This document shows positions 1-12,400 of a stretch of 64,000 nucleotides of DNA, one piece after another. Under the pieces are notes generated by a model, which worked only from the letters and a program-made list of their open reading frames with translations, was not told the origin of the DNA and ran no database searches. Every line of letters starts with the position of its first letter. The stretch's first letter is position 1. Source of the stretch: Pycnococcus provasolii (lineage: Eukaryota; Chlorophyta; Pseudoscourfieldiophyceae; Pseudoscourfieldiales; Pycnococcaceae); contig OW568868.1 in assembly GCA_938743325.2 (NCBI GenBank), positions 124,001-188,000 of the forward strand. Direction: 5' to 3'. Made by a program: the position numbers and the translations under genes.

Positions 1-2
1 AG

Positions 3-1037
<1,035 letters not shown>

Positions 1038-1319
1038 AGCTTACTGTAGATCCCTCATGATTCAGTACAGTAGACTACTGTATGTAATGGAGTGCACTTT
1101 ACGATAGTTTGTCCAACGGTCGTCCATTCGCCGACCTAAACTCAGGTTGTCCAGTCCGTCCCGTCCAGCTCGCGGCCGATGTTTTTGTAGAGTGATTCAG
1201 GTGGTATGTAAGTTGCCTGAATCTGTCCAAAATCGGAGTTCCTTTTTTTCATACCAACGGAAGGTGTCCATCACGTCACTTCGCACTTCGCATCCTACAT
1301 TTAAGTTATTTGTTTTTCG

Positions 1320-2303
1320 ATGACGATGGCGGCCTTATCCTTCATGTCTTGTCTTGTCGTCACGCTCTCGCTCTTAACTTCAGTTCACGCGCTTAAGTGC
1401 TACTCGCAAGGTAACGTCACTGTCCCCTCCTGCTCGTGCCACCCCACGTGCGGGACGTGCGGATACAATAACGACCCAACCAAGGCGGTGGACTGCATCA
1501 CCTGCGCGGATGGAAGCGCGGTCAAACCGGTCTACGCCGACGGCACGGGCTACTGCGGTGAGCCGCCGACTGGTTCAAACTGCTTCGTGCAACCGGAAGT
1601 CGCTCTCGACAACTGCAAGTGCCACCCCACGTGCGGGACGTGCGGATACAATAACGACCCAACCAAGGCGGTGGACTGCATCACCTGCGCGGATGGAAGC
1701 GCGGTCAAACCGGTCTACGCCGACGGCACGGGCTACTGCGGTGAGCCGCCGCCAGGTACGTCGGATGATACGTCCGGAGGTCAAGCGCCAACTTCTTACC
1801 ACGTGGTCAAGAGCTCGATGACGCTTGAGGGCGTTACGAAGGACACCTTCGACGCCGCGAAGTTCTCGGCAGGCATGGCGGCCGCCCTTGGGCTCGAAGC
1901 TGACCTCATCCGAGTGCAAGACGTGACGGAGGTGTCGCGCCGCCACCTGCTTGCCGCGGGCGTGAAGGTGGACTTCATGGTGGCCGCCGATGACGTTGCG
2001 GATGCGACACAGGGCGCAGCTTCTCTCAAGGCGCTGGATCCGACGAAGATTGTCGAATCGCTCAAAGTGGCGGGCATTCCGGTAACGGCCGTTTCTGCGA
2101 TCGAGGCGGCGCCAGGTGAAGTGGCGGCGTCTGAAGTGGATGCGACGTCACCGACAGCGAAGGCGCCATCTCCGGCTCCGGCGACAACGACGAAGGCGCC
2201 GGCGACGACGACGACGAAGGCGCCGGTGAAGAAGACTTCGGGTGCCTTCGGCGCCGCGCCTTCGTTCGTTGTTGCGACGGCGATTGCTGCAATGGCAGCG
2301 TAG
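1320..2303 (+). CDS. Secreted GPI-type surface protein with two Cys-rich repeats and a SEA-like domain
   Basis: Function unknown; 327 residues. The ATG start is followed by a clear signal peptide (FMSCLVVTLSLLTSVHA). Residues about 38-82 and 100-144 are two Cys-rich modules (CSCHPTCGTCGY...DCITC...YC), the second identical to the first over about 44 residues. Residues about 160-265 form a domain starting SMTLEGVTKDTFDAAKF, with the motif SRRHLLAAG inside. The same domain type occurs in the genes at 27.1-35.9 kb and 48.6-51.0 kb and resembles SEA-like folds (inference). A Thr/Lys/Ala/Pro linker and a short hydrophobic tail follow, typical of a GPI-anchor signal. Probably an outer-surface or wall protein. 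Confidence 0.75.
   Translation: MTMAALSFMSCLVVTLSLLTSVHALKCYSQGNVTVPSCSCHPTCGTCGYNNDPTKAVDCITCADGSAVKPVYADGTGYCGEPPTGSNCFVQPEVALDNCKCHPTCGTCGYNNDPTKAVDCITCADGSAVKPVYADGTGYCGEPPPGTSDDTSGGQAPTSYHVVKSSMTLEGVTKDTFDAAKFSAGMAAALGLEADLIRVQDVTEVSRRHLLAAGVKVDFMVAADDVADATQGAASLKALDPTKIVESLKVAGIPVTAVSAIEAAPGEVAASEVDATSPTAKAPSPAPATTTKAPATTTTKAPVKKTSGAFGAAPSFVVATAIAAMAA
1436..1751 (+). repeat. Perfect 133-bp tandem duplication inside the Cys-rich gene
   Basis: Positions 1436-1568 and 1619-1751 are identical by direct reading, offset by 183 bp (61 codons). The unit encodes one Cys-rich module. The absence of even silent differences points to very recent duplication or gene conversion. Confidence 0.9.
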
Positions 2304-2514
2304 AGAGGGGTTACCTTTTAACAAGATCGCCCATTCAGCGAGCATCAGTAAGAAGACTCACTAGTGCTTCATGTTATTCAACGATACAAATCATTAACTT
2401 TACTTTACATATGGACAAAGCAGCCCAAACAGATCAGTGGTGCTGCTCCTCTTCAAATAGCTATGAATAATGCTCACTCAATCAGTCACTCACTCACTCA
2501 TGCATTCATCCAGC

Positions 2515-4362
2515 CTACCCAATCCTCCTCAGCAATTCCCTGTTCGCGTCCGTCGCCAGCTTCTGCACGCCCGTCGGATTGTTCGTGCCCCGACGCGTGT
2601 GGTAGTCTCCCTGTATCTTGTAGAACCCAGAGTACATGCGCGAGTAGAACGCCTGATTGCGCGTGTCAATGCGCTTGCGCTTGTGGTACATGAAGCGGTT
2701 CGCACGTGTTCCCGACGCCTGCCCGCTCGCCTGATACCCCATCTTGAAGTCCATGATGCCCGCGCGGTATCCCAGCTTCCAGAGGCGAAGGCTAAATTCG
2801 AAGTCGAACTGAATGCCAGGCTCTCCACGACAGCTGTATCCTTGGTGGAACATTCCCACCTTAAGAAATATGCTGCGATCCACCGCGAATGGGCCCATGT
2901 TGACCAGAGGCGCGTACATGAACTTTCGACCCGTCTTGTCCTTAAAGTTTGGCGGAATCGGCCTGCGTCCTGGCCTCGTGCTGTACTTGCCCGTGTACGG
3001 ACCACCCTCGATGGTGCCGCTGAGCCCGCCGACGAGCGCCAGCCCGCGGTACTGCCGAGTGCATAGGAGGTGAGTGATCTGACCGAGCACGTGTCGCAGC
3101 ACGGGAGGAGGAGGGGGCACGTCGTCGTCCTGCATGAAAACGATGTGGCTTCCGGTTGCAGCACGGGCCATCCGATTGTACGCGCGCACCTCGTGAATAT
3201 TTCCCGAGTGGAAGATAGCCGCGGAGACGCCGCTTCTCTTCGTCGCAAGAAGCAGCTGGTGCGCCCACGCGTCGCGGTCCGTCAGGCCGTCGTTGTTAAC
3301 GAGTATTTCCACCTTGGGAAATCGGCGGCTGAGTCCTGCAGCGAACGACAGCCTTCGCGCGATGATGTTGATGAGCTTCGGTCGTCGGAAATACTCGACG
3401 ATGAATGTGATGGTGCTTCGCGCTTCGCACGTCTTATCCAATGTGCGCAGGAGCTGTCTCCGTAGTCTTCGCGGAGGCATCTGCTCCTTTGGACGGGACA
3501 GCGCGCGGCTCGGTACGAACGCGACGAACTTGCCGCTCGCGAATCTGAGCGCGACGTCAACGGGCCTCTTGTTGAGCGGGTCGCCGAACGTCTCTACGAC
3601 GGTCGTGCGCTCGAGGTACGCGCCACCCACTTTTCCGACGGCGAGCTGGCCGGCGAGGTATCCATCCTTTTCTCTGTCCTGTATTCCCCACGGCACCTCT
3701 AAACTCTGCAGAAGTTTGTTGACGTTCATACCCGGCAGCGCGACGACGACGTTCTCGTGGTCGTCCCTTCTTGCGTTTGTGGTTTGTATGAGGTTGATAG
3801 CCCTTAGCGCGGACGAGCTGTTGCGGTACCCGGGCAAGATGTACGTGGCGGTTGGGTTATCGTACGTCTTGCACGTCGTTTTCCCGCAGTCGCACTTCTC
3901 CATGTCGCGCAGTGCGAGCACTTTGTTCGGATATCTGGTTTCCGCCGCGGCGGCTGCCAATAGGTTCGTCGCACACCGCGCCCCTTGCGCGTTCCCAAAG
4001 AGCGCGGCGGCTGACGACGACGATGAAACGGCGAGCGATCTTCCCGTGGTTGTGCTGCTGCTACCTTCAAGGGACGCCTGGCCAGGCGGTGACAACATCG
4101 CGATCGGCCTTGAGGATGAAGAATCGCTAAAAGGAATCAACTCCAACGCAGATTTCAATATCGGATAAGGAGGATCAGGTGATGATGACTCCGACTTTGA
4201 CTTCTCAAGAAAAGACGACCAAGACCAAGACACTTCTTTCCAGGATGCAGATGAAAATGAAGAGTTACCTCCCCAGATTCCCCCAAAGAAAACCAGTAAA
4301 AAAACAAGCAAGATGACCAAAAGAGACGAGGCGCCATGGCCATGGCCAAAGGGGTGTGCCAT
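2515..4362 (-). CDS. Type II membrane glycosyltransferase, GT-A / GT2-like
   Basis: Likely transfers a sugar from a nucleotide-sugar in the Golgi lumen; substrate unknown. I start at the ATG at 4362 (615 residues) because it puts a single hydrophobic anchor (SSLLVILLVFLLVFFGGIWGG) at residues 11-31, the classic type II layout; the frame stays open to an ATG at 4545, giving 61 extra His/Pro-rich residues. A Ser-rich stem follows. The catalytic half has a GT-A core: FPKVEILVNNDG near residue 355, then MQDDDVP near 407 as the DXD metal/nucleotide-sugar motif, and later an FDFEFSLRLWKLGY stretch like the GT2 ED..L region. The gene ends convergently with the surface-protein gene on the other strand. 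Confidence 0.75.
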   Translation of the reverse strand: MAHPFGHGHGASSLLVILLVFLLVFFGGIWGGNSSFSSASWKEVSWSWSSFLEKSKSESSSPDPPYPILKSALELIPFSDSSSSRPIAMLSPPGQASLEGSSSTTTGRSLAVSSSSSAAALFGNAQGARCATNLLAAAAAETRYPNKVLALRDMEKCDCGKTTCKTYDNPTATYILPGYRNSSSALRAINLIQTTNARRDDHENVVVALPGMNVNKLLQSLEVPWGIQDREKDGYLAGQLAVGKVGGAYLERTTVVETFGDPLNKRPVDVALRFASGKFVAFVPSRALSRPKEQMPPRRLRRQLLRTLDKTCEARSTITFIVEYFRRPKLINIIARRLSFAAGLSRRFPKVEILVNNDGLTDRDAWAHQLLLATKRSGVSAAIFHSGNIHEVRAYNRMARAATGSHIVFMQDDDVPPPPPVLRHVLGQITHLLCTRQYRGLALVGGLSGTIEGGPYTGKYSTRPGRRPIPPNFKDKTGRKFMYAPLVNMGPFAVDRSIFLKVGMFHQGYSCRGEPGIQFDFEFSLRLWKLGYRAGIMDFKMGYQASGQASGTRANRFMYHKRKRIDTRNQAFYSRMYSGFYKIQGDYHTRRGTNNPTGVQKLATDANRELLRRIG

Positions 4363-4905
4363 CACCACCGCCACCACCACCGTGATTGATGGCCGCTGAT
4401 GGTGATGGGAATGATTTGGGATGCGCGTGCTGATCTGTGGGGTGATGGGACCTTGTTGGAAGGGGAGGGGCCCCGAAATCCAATCCCCAATCATTTCAGA
4501 ACCCATTGTCTGACTGAGCAAGATGGGAAACCCACCGGACCACATTTTTATCCTGTAAAAAAGGTGGGGCCCATGGGAAATACCGAAATAGGATAAAATG
4601 TAAATAAGGGGAAGAATCTACCTTAGTTACGCACTTTTTACCTTACAGTAGGTGGGACTTTTCACTGTCGTATTATATCTTAGGCTGTTAAGGTTACGGT
4701 GGGAAAGGCATGACCACCCTCGTGCTCGGGAACCTGAATACCCTCTTGATTCGGGAACCTGACCCCCCATTATTCGGGAACCTGACCACCCTCGGGAACC
4801 TAAAACTAAGGCGGTAAAGTTAAGTACCGGTACTTAAGGCGGTAAAGTAAAGGGGGAACGGGGACAGGCCGACCACGGACGGCGACTAGCCACTAGAATA
4901 CCCTT
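4363..4905. other. Divergent intergenic/promoter region with short direct repeats
   Basis: Lies between the divergent glycosyltransferase and ankyrin genes. The motif CGGGAACCT occurs four times between about 4728 and 4801 (three times as CGGGAACCTGA), and GGCGGTAAAGT occurs twice just after (4811-4850) around a TACCGGTACTTAA stretch. No other gene is visible. Confidence 0.5.
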
Positions 4906-6177
4906 ATGGGCTGTTGCCGGCCAAGGCGGCCTTCTTCTTTCCCACTTTCGTGCACATACATGGACGACGTGTGGAGCCTCGTGAAGGCGCGCGATGCCGT
5001 CAGCTTACGCAACCTCCTACTGGAATCAAGTACGTCGAAGTACCTGCAAGCCGCTTCCGCCTACAACACGCAAGGATGGACGCCGCTGCACCGCGCGTGC
5101 GGAAACAACGACCAAAACACAGTCGCCGTGCTCCTCGAGGCGGGCGCGAAAGTTGACGCCAGGAGAAAAGAAGGTCCTGAAGACGCAGAGGTGGGCGTCA
5201 CGCCGCTGTTCGTCGCCGTGGGAATGAACGATCCGTGCATTGAAGTCGTCGAGCTTCTCGTGCGACGTGGCGCTCGCCTGGACGCAAGGAGGGCGGGCGA
5301 CAGTAGCACGCCGCTGCACTGGGCCGCGCACTTCGGAAGCGCGGAGGCTGTCGCGGCGCTGCTCAGGCACGGCGCGGACCCGTGCGCGCTGAACCACAAC
5401 GGGGCGAGCGCCCTCGACGTCGCGCGGGCGCGAGGGCACGCAGACGCCGCCGCCATCCTCGACGCCGCGGGGGGAGGTGGTGTTACCTTCGACGTCCTCG
5501 TCACAGGATCAGCTTGCCACGGAGGATCGTGCAAGGCGAAGGTGACGGCGCGAACACTTGACGAGCTGCACGCCGCCATTCTCGACGCGAGCGGATCTGG
5601 GCTGAAGCACTTTGGCGACGTGACTGTCGAGATGATTGACCACGACTTTCACGACACTCGCGTGCCTCTAGGAAGGGTTGTGCAGCTCGACGCTCTGCCA
5701 CCACAGCTCGAGGTGGTGGTGGACTGGAAATCGTCGAAAGCGTCGACAGCGTCGCACCACCATGTCAGTGCGCACGACAACGCGAGTGCTGCCGCGGACG
5801 CCGCGGCAGCAGCGGCCACGAAGCATGCTCAAGCGCACGCACACGCGAATGCCGCGGCGATGGCAATGGCTGCGGCGACGGCTGCGGCCACCGCGGCACA
5901 CGCTGCAGGAGCGGCGGCAACCCCCTCCTCGCCCTCCCCTCCCGCCTCGACGCTCGCCGACCCCACGCCTCGCACGCGCGTCAAGGCTGACGACGTCTAC
6001 GCGGACTTCGAGCGTGGGCAAGCAGAGCTCGCGGGCGACGTCGCGGCCGAGCGCCGGCGTCAGCAGGCGGCGCTGGCCAATGCCCTGAAGGCGAGCCAAG
6101 GCCACCCTCCTCCTGCGTCGCACCTTCCTCCGTTGGAGCATGCGCCTCAACCGCCGCCGCCCACGTCGCCGTGGTAG
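4906..6177 (+). CDS. Ankyrin-repeat protein with an uncharacterised middle domain and Ala/His-rich tail
   Basis: 423 residues; probably a protein-binding scaffold. Residues about 50-185 hold four ankyrin repeats (GWTPLHRACGNND, GVTPLFVAVGMND, SSTPLHWAAHFGS, GASALDVARARGH). Residues about 190-275 are an unrecognised domain beginning VTFDVLVTGSACHGGSCKAK. Then comes an Ala/His low-complexity stretch, a short predicted helix (FERGQAELAGDVAAERRRQQ) and a Pro-rich end. The first ATG gives an N-terminus MGCCRPRR, which could be lipid-modified (myristoyl plus palmitoyl), but a second ATG at 4960 (MDDVWSLV) begins right at the first helix. Which start is used is open. Confidence 0.75.
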   Translation: MGCCRPRRPSSFPLSCTYMDDVWSLVKARDAVSLRNLLLESSTSKYLQAASAYNTQGWTPLHRACGNNDQNTVAVLLEAGAKVDARRKEGPEDAEVGVTPLFVAVGMNDPCIEVVELLVRRGARLDARRAGDSSTPLHWAAHFGSAEAVAALLRHGADPCALNHNGASALDVARARGHADAAAILDAAGGGGVTFDVLVTGSACHGGSCKAKVTARTLDELHAAILDASGSGLKHFGDVTVEMIDHDFHDTRVPLGRVVQLDALPPQLEVVVDWKSSKASTASHHHVSAHDNASAAADAAAAAATKHAQAHAHANAAAMAMAAATAAATAAHAAGAAATPSSPSPPASTLADPTPRTRVKADDVYADFERGQAELAGDVAAERRRQQAALANALKASQGHPPPASHLPPLEHAPQPPPPTSPW

Positions 6178-6768
6178 TTGTGAAATAGTTTGTAAATGAA
6201 GTGTTGTTTGTAGTATAATAATAAACAGTGCGGTGTATCTTCAGAAGACTACATAGTTGGTAGTACTAAGACTACATAGGACTAAGATTCCATAGAACAG
6301 GAGCACGTCGAAGCGAGGGCCGAGGGATTTGAACAAGCCGAAGGTGAGTGACATCACGTGCACCCATAGTAAAATTGCCTCGAAAGGCTCGAACGGAAAA
6401 CACCTCAACTTTAGTACATACCACGGAAAACGCGCTCCAAGTCCAGGATGGCTCCAGCGAGGCGGTGGAAATGTCATAGAAGTGACACAACAAGTCCTTG
6501 AAAGTGTGATTGAGGGATTTGAGACAGGGATCCGTCCATGAACCAGTAACCTTTATATTAAGGGCGTCCGGGATGGATTTGACGGATTCGATTATCGCGT
6601 TGCCTTCCGACTGCCATAACGTTATGAGAGGTGGGCCATAACGTTATGGGCCACCTCCGAGGGATAGAACCGGGGCCTTACAACGGGTCCAACCGGACTT
6701 CCCGGCGGCCCTGCAAGCAATCCTTCAGTGAGTGAGGCCACTTGCTCGAGGCCACATACTTACTTCGC
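6178..6768. other. Intergenic region upstream of the wall-protein gene
   Basis: No convincing gene. It contains a duplicated 12-bp palindrome (listed separately) about 120-155 bp before the downstream ATG and several short repeats of GACTACATAG near 6245-6280. Confidence 0.5.
6615..6648. promoter_or_regulatory. Twin palindrome CATAACGTTATG
   Basis: The perfect 12-bp palindrome CATAACGTTATG occurs at 6615-6626 and 6637-6648, 22 bp apart centre to centre (about two helical turns on one DNA face). It sits about 120 bp upstream of the ATG at 6769. This arrangement is typical of paired binding sites for a dimeric transcription factor. Function is inferred. Confidence 0.45.
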
Positions 6769-9424
6769 ATGTTCGCGCTCGCGATGTCCGTCTTCCCCTC
6801 CACCACGTGCGTCAGGTGCGTGGCTTTCTTCGTGCTTCTTGTCATGCCTCTCGTGGTGGTGACGGCCTCTCCTGGTGGTGGTGGTGATGGCCGGCCGGCG
6901 CAGGAGGGACAACAGCTCCTCAAGCTGCGCACTGTCTCGCCATCTGCGAACCCCATCAGAATGGACCAGACAGGGAACGTCGTGCTTGGTAAACCAAACG
7001 GGGGACCCATTCAGTTTCACGCGACCAAGACGAACGTTATAGGTGGTGCATTCACCATCGAGAACGATGCCTTGCACATTCAGGCGACGCCTTTCAGTAC
7101 GCCGCCAGCAAGTGGGATGCAAGTTGCCAAGGCGAACGCCTGCGTGCCTGCACCGCCCATCTGCACCGCCGCCTCGAAAGAGGAAAGAAGACTACTCTGG
7201 GATGGCGCCGCGTTCAGGTGCTCGTGCGCCACCGGCCCAAGCGGGGAGACGGGCATGGTCGAGGCATGCACCGGAGGTGCCGGAAGACGACGCAGAGACG
7301 TTCTAGCGACGCCCGCATGGGCAGGCGTCGACGAAATGTGCGATATGGACAAAGGCAAAAGACGACGAAGGAGGCGGCTTGCGCAGGAGCAGCCGTACGC
7401 TCCACTCACAGGAACCAAGTTCCCCGCGGTGGCTCTGACGGCAAACGGAACGGTAGGCGTGCTGGCGTCGCCGCCACCACACACTCTGCACCTCACCACC
7501 AACGGAGGCGCGGTGCGCGTCACCGCCGCCAAGACGCAAGTTACCGGAAACGTATACGTGAGCGCCGATACCTCTGAGCATGTCGTCGCATCCAGCCAGT
7601 GCCACACGACGAAACCTCCCCCGACGACATGCCTCCCACCAGGCGGACGCTCGATCGTACGTGGCGCGGGCGGATGGACGTGCCGCTGTGCGATCGGGTG
7701 GATGGGAACGGCGTGCACAACGCCCGCGCCACTTCCGCCGATGCCGCCAAGTGCACCACCTCCTGGCATGCCAATACCCGCGGGTGCTGCGACGGCAAGC
7801 ACATTTGCCGAGCTCAAGACACTTTTGCATCAGCAGGCTACCGGGGCGAGTGATGTGTACGTGATCAACGACATCGTGTTTCCGACAGATGGTACCCATA
7901 TGGTATTCGGTGGGATAGAAATCACGCGTCCTGTACGCATCGTGGGAGCGTGCTCGTCGACATCTCTCGTGGTATCCGGCACGGTGGAGGCTGGGACTTG
8001 CAAGCTGGATGCGAACGAAGTGAGCAGGCACTTCGATGGGCATACTCAAGGAGAGGTTGTGTTCGAGAAGCTGGCTCTGGTGAGAGGTAAACTCGTGAGT
8101 GGTTCTATCTCTGGAGGATCAATAAGAATTGTTTCTTCTGCCCTGACGAGATACGAAAATGTGATCTTTATGGATAACGACTCTGGAATGGATGGCGGCG
8201 GCGGGGCAGTGTCTATCTGGAGCACTGCAAAGGCAACGTTCACATCGTGCCGCTTCCTTAACAACAGAGCCATATATATTGGGGTTAATGCAGGAGGCGC
8301 TGTCGATTTGGGTAGTTCGCTCGCGACCTTTACTCAGTGTACCTTCGAGGGAAACTATATCGTGAATCCATCGGGAGAGTTATTACCCGACTATGGGCAC
8401 AATGTATACGTCAAGGGATCAGCATTGTTCTTCGCGTGTACCTTTGTCGACTACCTGAGCGATCCAAACAAAGGCGTGAGGAAATGTGATAGTGCGCAAT
8501 GTGGTGGATACTACACATCCTTCGCCATCTACGATCACATCGCGTCGCCTCCTCCGCCAGGAATGCTGGTTCCGGCGAGTGCTGCGACAGTCAGCACATT
8601 TGCGGAGCTCAAGACACTTTTGCATCAGCAGTCTACCGGAGCGAGTGATGTGTACGTGATCAACGACATCGTATTTCCGACAGATGGTACCGCGCTGACT
8701 TCTGGGATAGAAATCACGCGACCCGTGCGCCTTATTGGCGCCTGCTCGTCGACGTCTCTCGTGGTATCCGGCACGGTGGCGGCTGGGACTTGCAAGCTGG
8801 ATGCGCAGTTGCAGGGTCGGCACTTTTGGGTGAAGACGACGCAGTACAGTACGGCCGAGGTTGTGTTCGAGAAGCTGGCTCTGATAAATGGAGGAAAGCA
8901 AACCATCTCTTTGCACGGCGCATCTGTAGAGATCTCCCAGGCGGGTTCGACGAAATTTCAGGATGTCTTGTTTGTGCACAACAAAGCTTATATTGGCGGG
9001 GCGGTGGAAGGATCTCAAAGCGGCAAAGCGACATTCTCATCTTGCCGCTTCCTTAGCAATGGAGCATCAACAGATGGGGGTGCCATTTTCATGTTTCAGA
9101 TTGAGTCGAGTTTTACCTCGTGTTTCTTCGAGGATAATAAAGGGAACATTGGAGGCGCGGTGAGATTGAGCTCTGGATCCTCATCGACGTTCACCTCATG
9201 CACGTTTCAGGGCAATGTCGCAGGGTCAGGGTTAGGAAATGGGCACAATGTGTGGGTGGGAGGCGATGCTATGAGTGGATCCTCCTCTGCATTGTTCTTT
9301 GCGTCCACCTTTGTCGACTACCTGAGCGATCCGAACAAAGGTGTGAGGAAATTTGATGATGCATACTCATCTGCATACTCATCCTTTGCAATCAGTGATG
9401 AACTGCCGTCGCCTCCTCCGCCGT

Positions 9425-9455
<31 letters not shown>

Positions 9456-12400
9456 TAGTCCTTCTCTACCACCGTTTGCTCCAGGAATTACGACGGCGTG
9501 CACCTTTGCTGAGCTTAAGGCCATCCTACACGATCAAGCCTCCGGTCCAAGCGCAGTTTATGTCACGTGCGACATCGACTACCCGACGGATGGATCTGTG
9601 CCCCAAGATGGAATCCGCCTTAAGTACCCCGTGCGTATCGTGGGCGCGTGCTCGTCGACGTCACTCGTGGTAACGGGTACGGTAGTATCCGCCGGAACGT
9701 GTCAGCTAGACGCAAAGGAGCTTGGCCGGCACTTCAAGGTGATGACGACTCAGTACAGCGCGGCTGAGGTAGTGTTTGAGAAACTCGCTCTGGTAAACGG
9801 CAAGCAGACAAAAGTTGGTTCATGGGATGATGAGAATGATGCAGGTGCTGTCTACGTCTACATGAGGGGTGCGACTCGCTACGAGGACGTGATATTCAAG
9901 GACAACACGGCTCCGGATGAAGGAGGGGCGGTGTATGCAAAATATAGCGGCAAGGCGACATTCTCGTCGTGCCGCTTCCTGGGAAACAAGGCGCGGGTAC
10001 GTTCCTCCCCCCTTCCCCCCTCAATTTCATTCTGCCTTGATTCGCCACTTGATCTCTCGCGGGCGCCATCTATTGCCGTCTGTGAGTTTGTGATTTGATC
10101 GAGCGTCGGACTGCGGTTCGGTTCACGCGTGCGTTTTGTCTGTGATGTGTGTTGATGCGTGCGATATGCCTCCCTGACTGGTAGCGTATGGCGACGACGC
10201 CGTTCGCCTTGTGTCGCTATATAATTTTGCTTGCTTGTTTTGCCGAAACGACTCGAGATACACGTCACTAACGCAACGACACTCTCCATCCTCTCTTTCA
10301 CACACTCGCACACGCTACATTTCCACTTGACGACGCATTCTGATTTCTTCCGTCGTTCCGAACTACAGATAGGAGGTGCTGTTCAAACGCACAACGCTGC
10401 GTCGAGTTTTACGGCGTGCACGTTTGAGGGCAACGAAGCGGTACGTATTTGTCTTACGAATAGGCGGTTTGCTCAAGCGAACACACACCTCCATGCTTTT
10501 TCTTTCTCTCAGGCTGCTGTTGTTGGTGCTGGTGCTGTCATACTCCGTCATGATGGCTGTGCTCGCGAGACTTTTCGCACGGCGACGGCGGTATCGGCGT
10601 CTGGCGCGCGACGCAATCATCTTCATTGTGATTGAAAACGAACGAACCTTCGCTTGATGATGATAGACAGCAGCATCGGGCCGCGCTGCTACTTGGTCTC
10701 TTCGGAGAATCTTCGGAGAAGGCACGCCGTCTGTGATCGATGCGGCTGCCATGGGCACTCACATGTGAATGCCGTCGTCGTCTCTGACGTGCGTCACGAA
10801 TGATTATCATCAGAAGATGTTCCAACATGTGAACGGGCGACAACTCGCGCGGTGTATCTACGCGTGCGCACAGTCGTCTCCACCATAACGGTATCGTAGC
10901 GTCGATGCTTGTGGCTGTCGGTAAATCTCGCTAGAACGTCGCGGACGTCCAAAGCTGCACTTCGATATGTGCGTGCGGACAGACGACGATCGACGACAAT
11001 GAACAATGAAAGAGAATTGAAGCTCGGCTCATCACAACAAGATACTGCGATGATTCCAGGACCGGATCGTTCGTTTTGTTTTTGTCGTTCGTGTACACAG
11101 CCAGGCGCCTACCGTGGACGTCTCTGAGCCAGCCAGCCGCATCGCCATCCCCTGGACAGCGCGACATCACATGACAGCAGCAACAACAACAACAACATGC
11201 CATCACTTGCGACGAGTAGCGGCGGTAGCACCAACACCAGCCTCTTCATATGCGGACGTGTATCCTAATGGCGGCGGATGGAGAAGTGGAACAACCACAT
11301 ACAAGAACAACGAGACTAACAACGACTCGCCCACACCTTCCCACAAACGCCACGCTGCCGAATGGCTGATACCCGTAAACCACACAGAATTTTGCAGGCG
11401 CGGTGTACTTGAAAGGTACACCGAGCATTACGTCGCACTCGCCTCAATCGAACTTGGATACTGGATCCCCGTCGACGTTCACGTTGTGCACGTTTCAGGG
11501 CAATCGGGCATTGGATGGAGCATCCGAGGGGCCCAATGTGAAGCTCTTTGGCAGATCCGCCTCCGCCTCCTTCTACGCATGCACGTTCATCGACTACCTT
11601 TATTCCAATCATGGTGTGGTCAGAGCCACTTATCATTCCTCCTTGACGTTCTACGACAACGCACCGCCTTTTCCTCCTCCTCCACCTGCTCTTCCTCTTC
11701 CTCCTGCTCCTCCTGCTCCTGCTCCTCCTCCTCCACCTGCTCCTCCTCCACCACCACCACCTGCTCCCCCACCACCTGCTCCTCCTCCACCACCTGCTCC
11801 TCCTCCACCACCTGCTCCTCCTCCTCCTGCTGCTCCTCCACCACCTGATCCTCCACCACCTGCTCCTCCTCCTCCTCCTCCTGCTGCTCCACCTGCCCTA
11901 CCGCCGCTTGCTCCAGGAACTGCGACGGCGTGCACCTTTGCTGAGCTTAAGGCCATCCTACACGATCAAGCCTCCGGTCAAAGCACAGTGTACGTCACGT
12001 GCGACATCGACTACCCGACGGATGGATCTGTGCCTTCTGGAGGAATCATCCTGAAGTACGCCGTGCGTATCGTGGGTGCGTGCTCGTCGACGTCGCTCGT
12101 GGTAACGGGTACGGTGGCCGCCGGGACGTGTATGCTGGACGCGAAGGAAGTGGATCGGCACTTCGACGTGAAGACGGCTCAGGGCAGCACTGCCGAGGTT
12201 GTGTTTGAGAAACTCGCTCTGGTTAACGGCAAGAAGACAGGGAGTTCGGATGATGGCGGTGCTGTCCAAGCCTACCAGACGGGTGCGACTCGCTTCGAGG
12301 ACGTGATCTTCAAGGATAACACGGCTCCAAGTAAGGGAGGGGCAGTGTATGCAGGTGGGAGCGTCAAGGCGACATTCACTTCGTGCCGCTTCCAGGGAAA

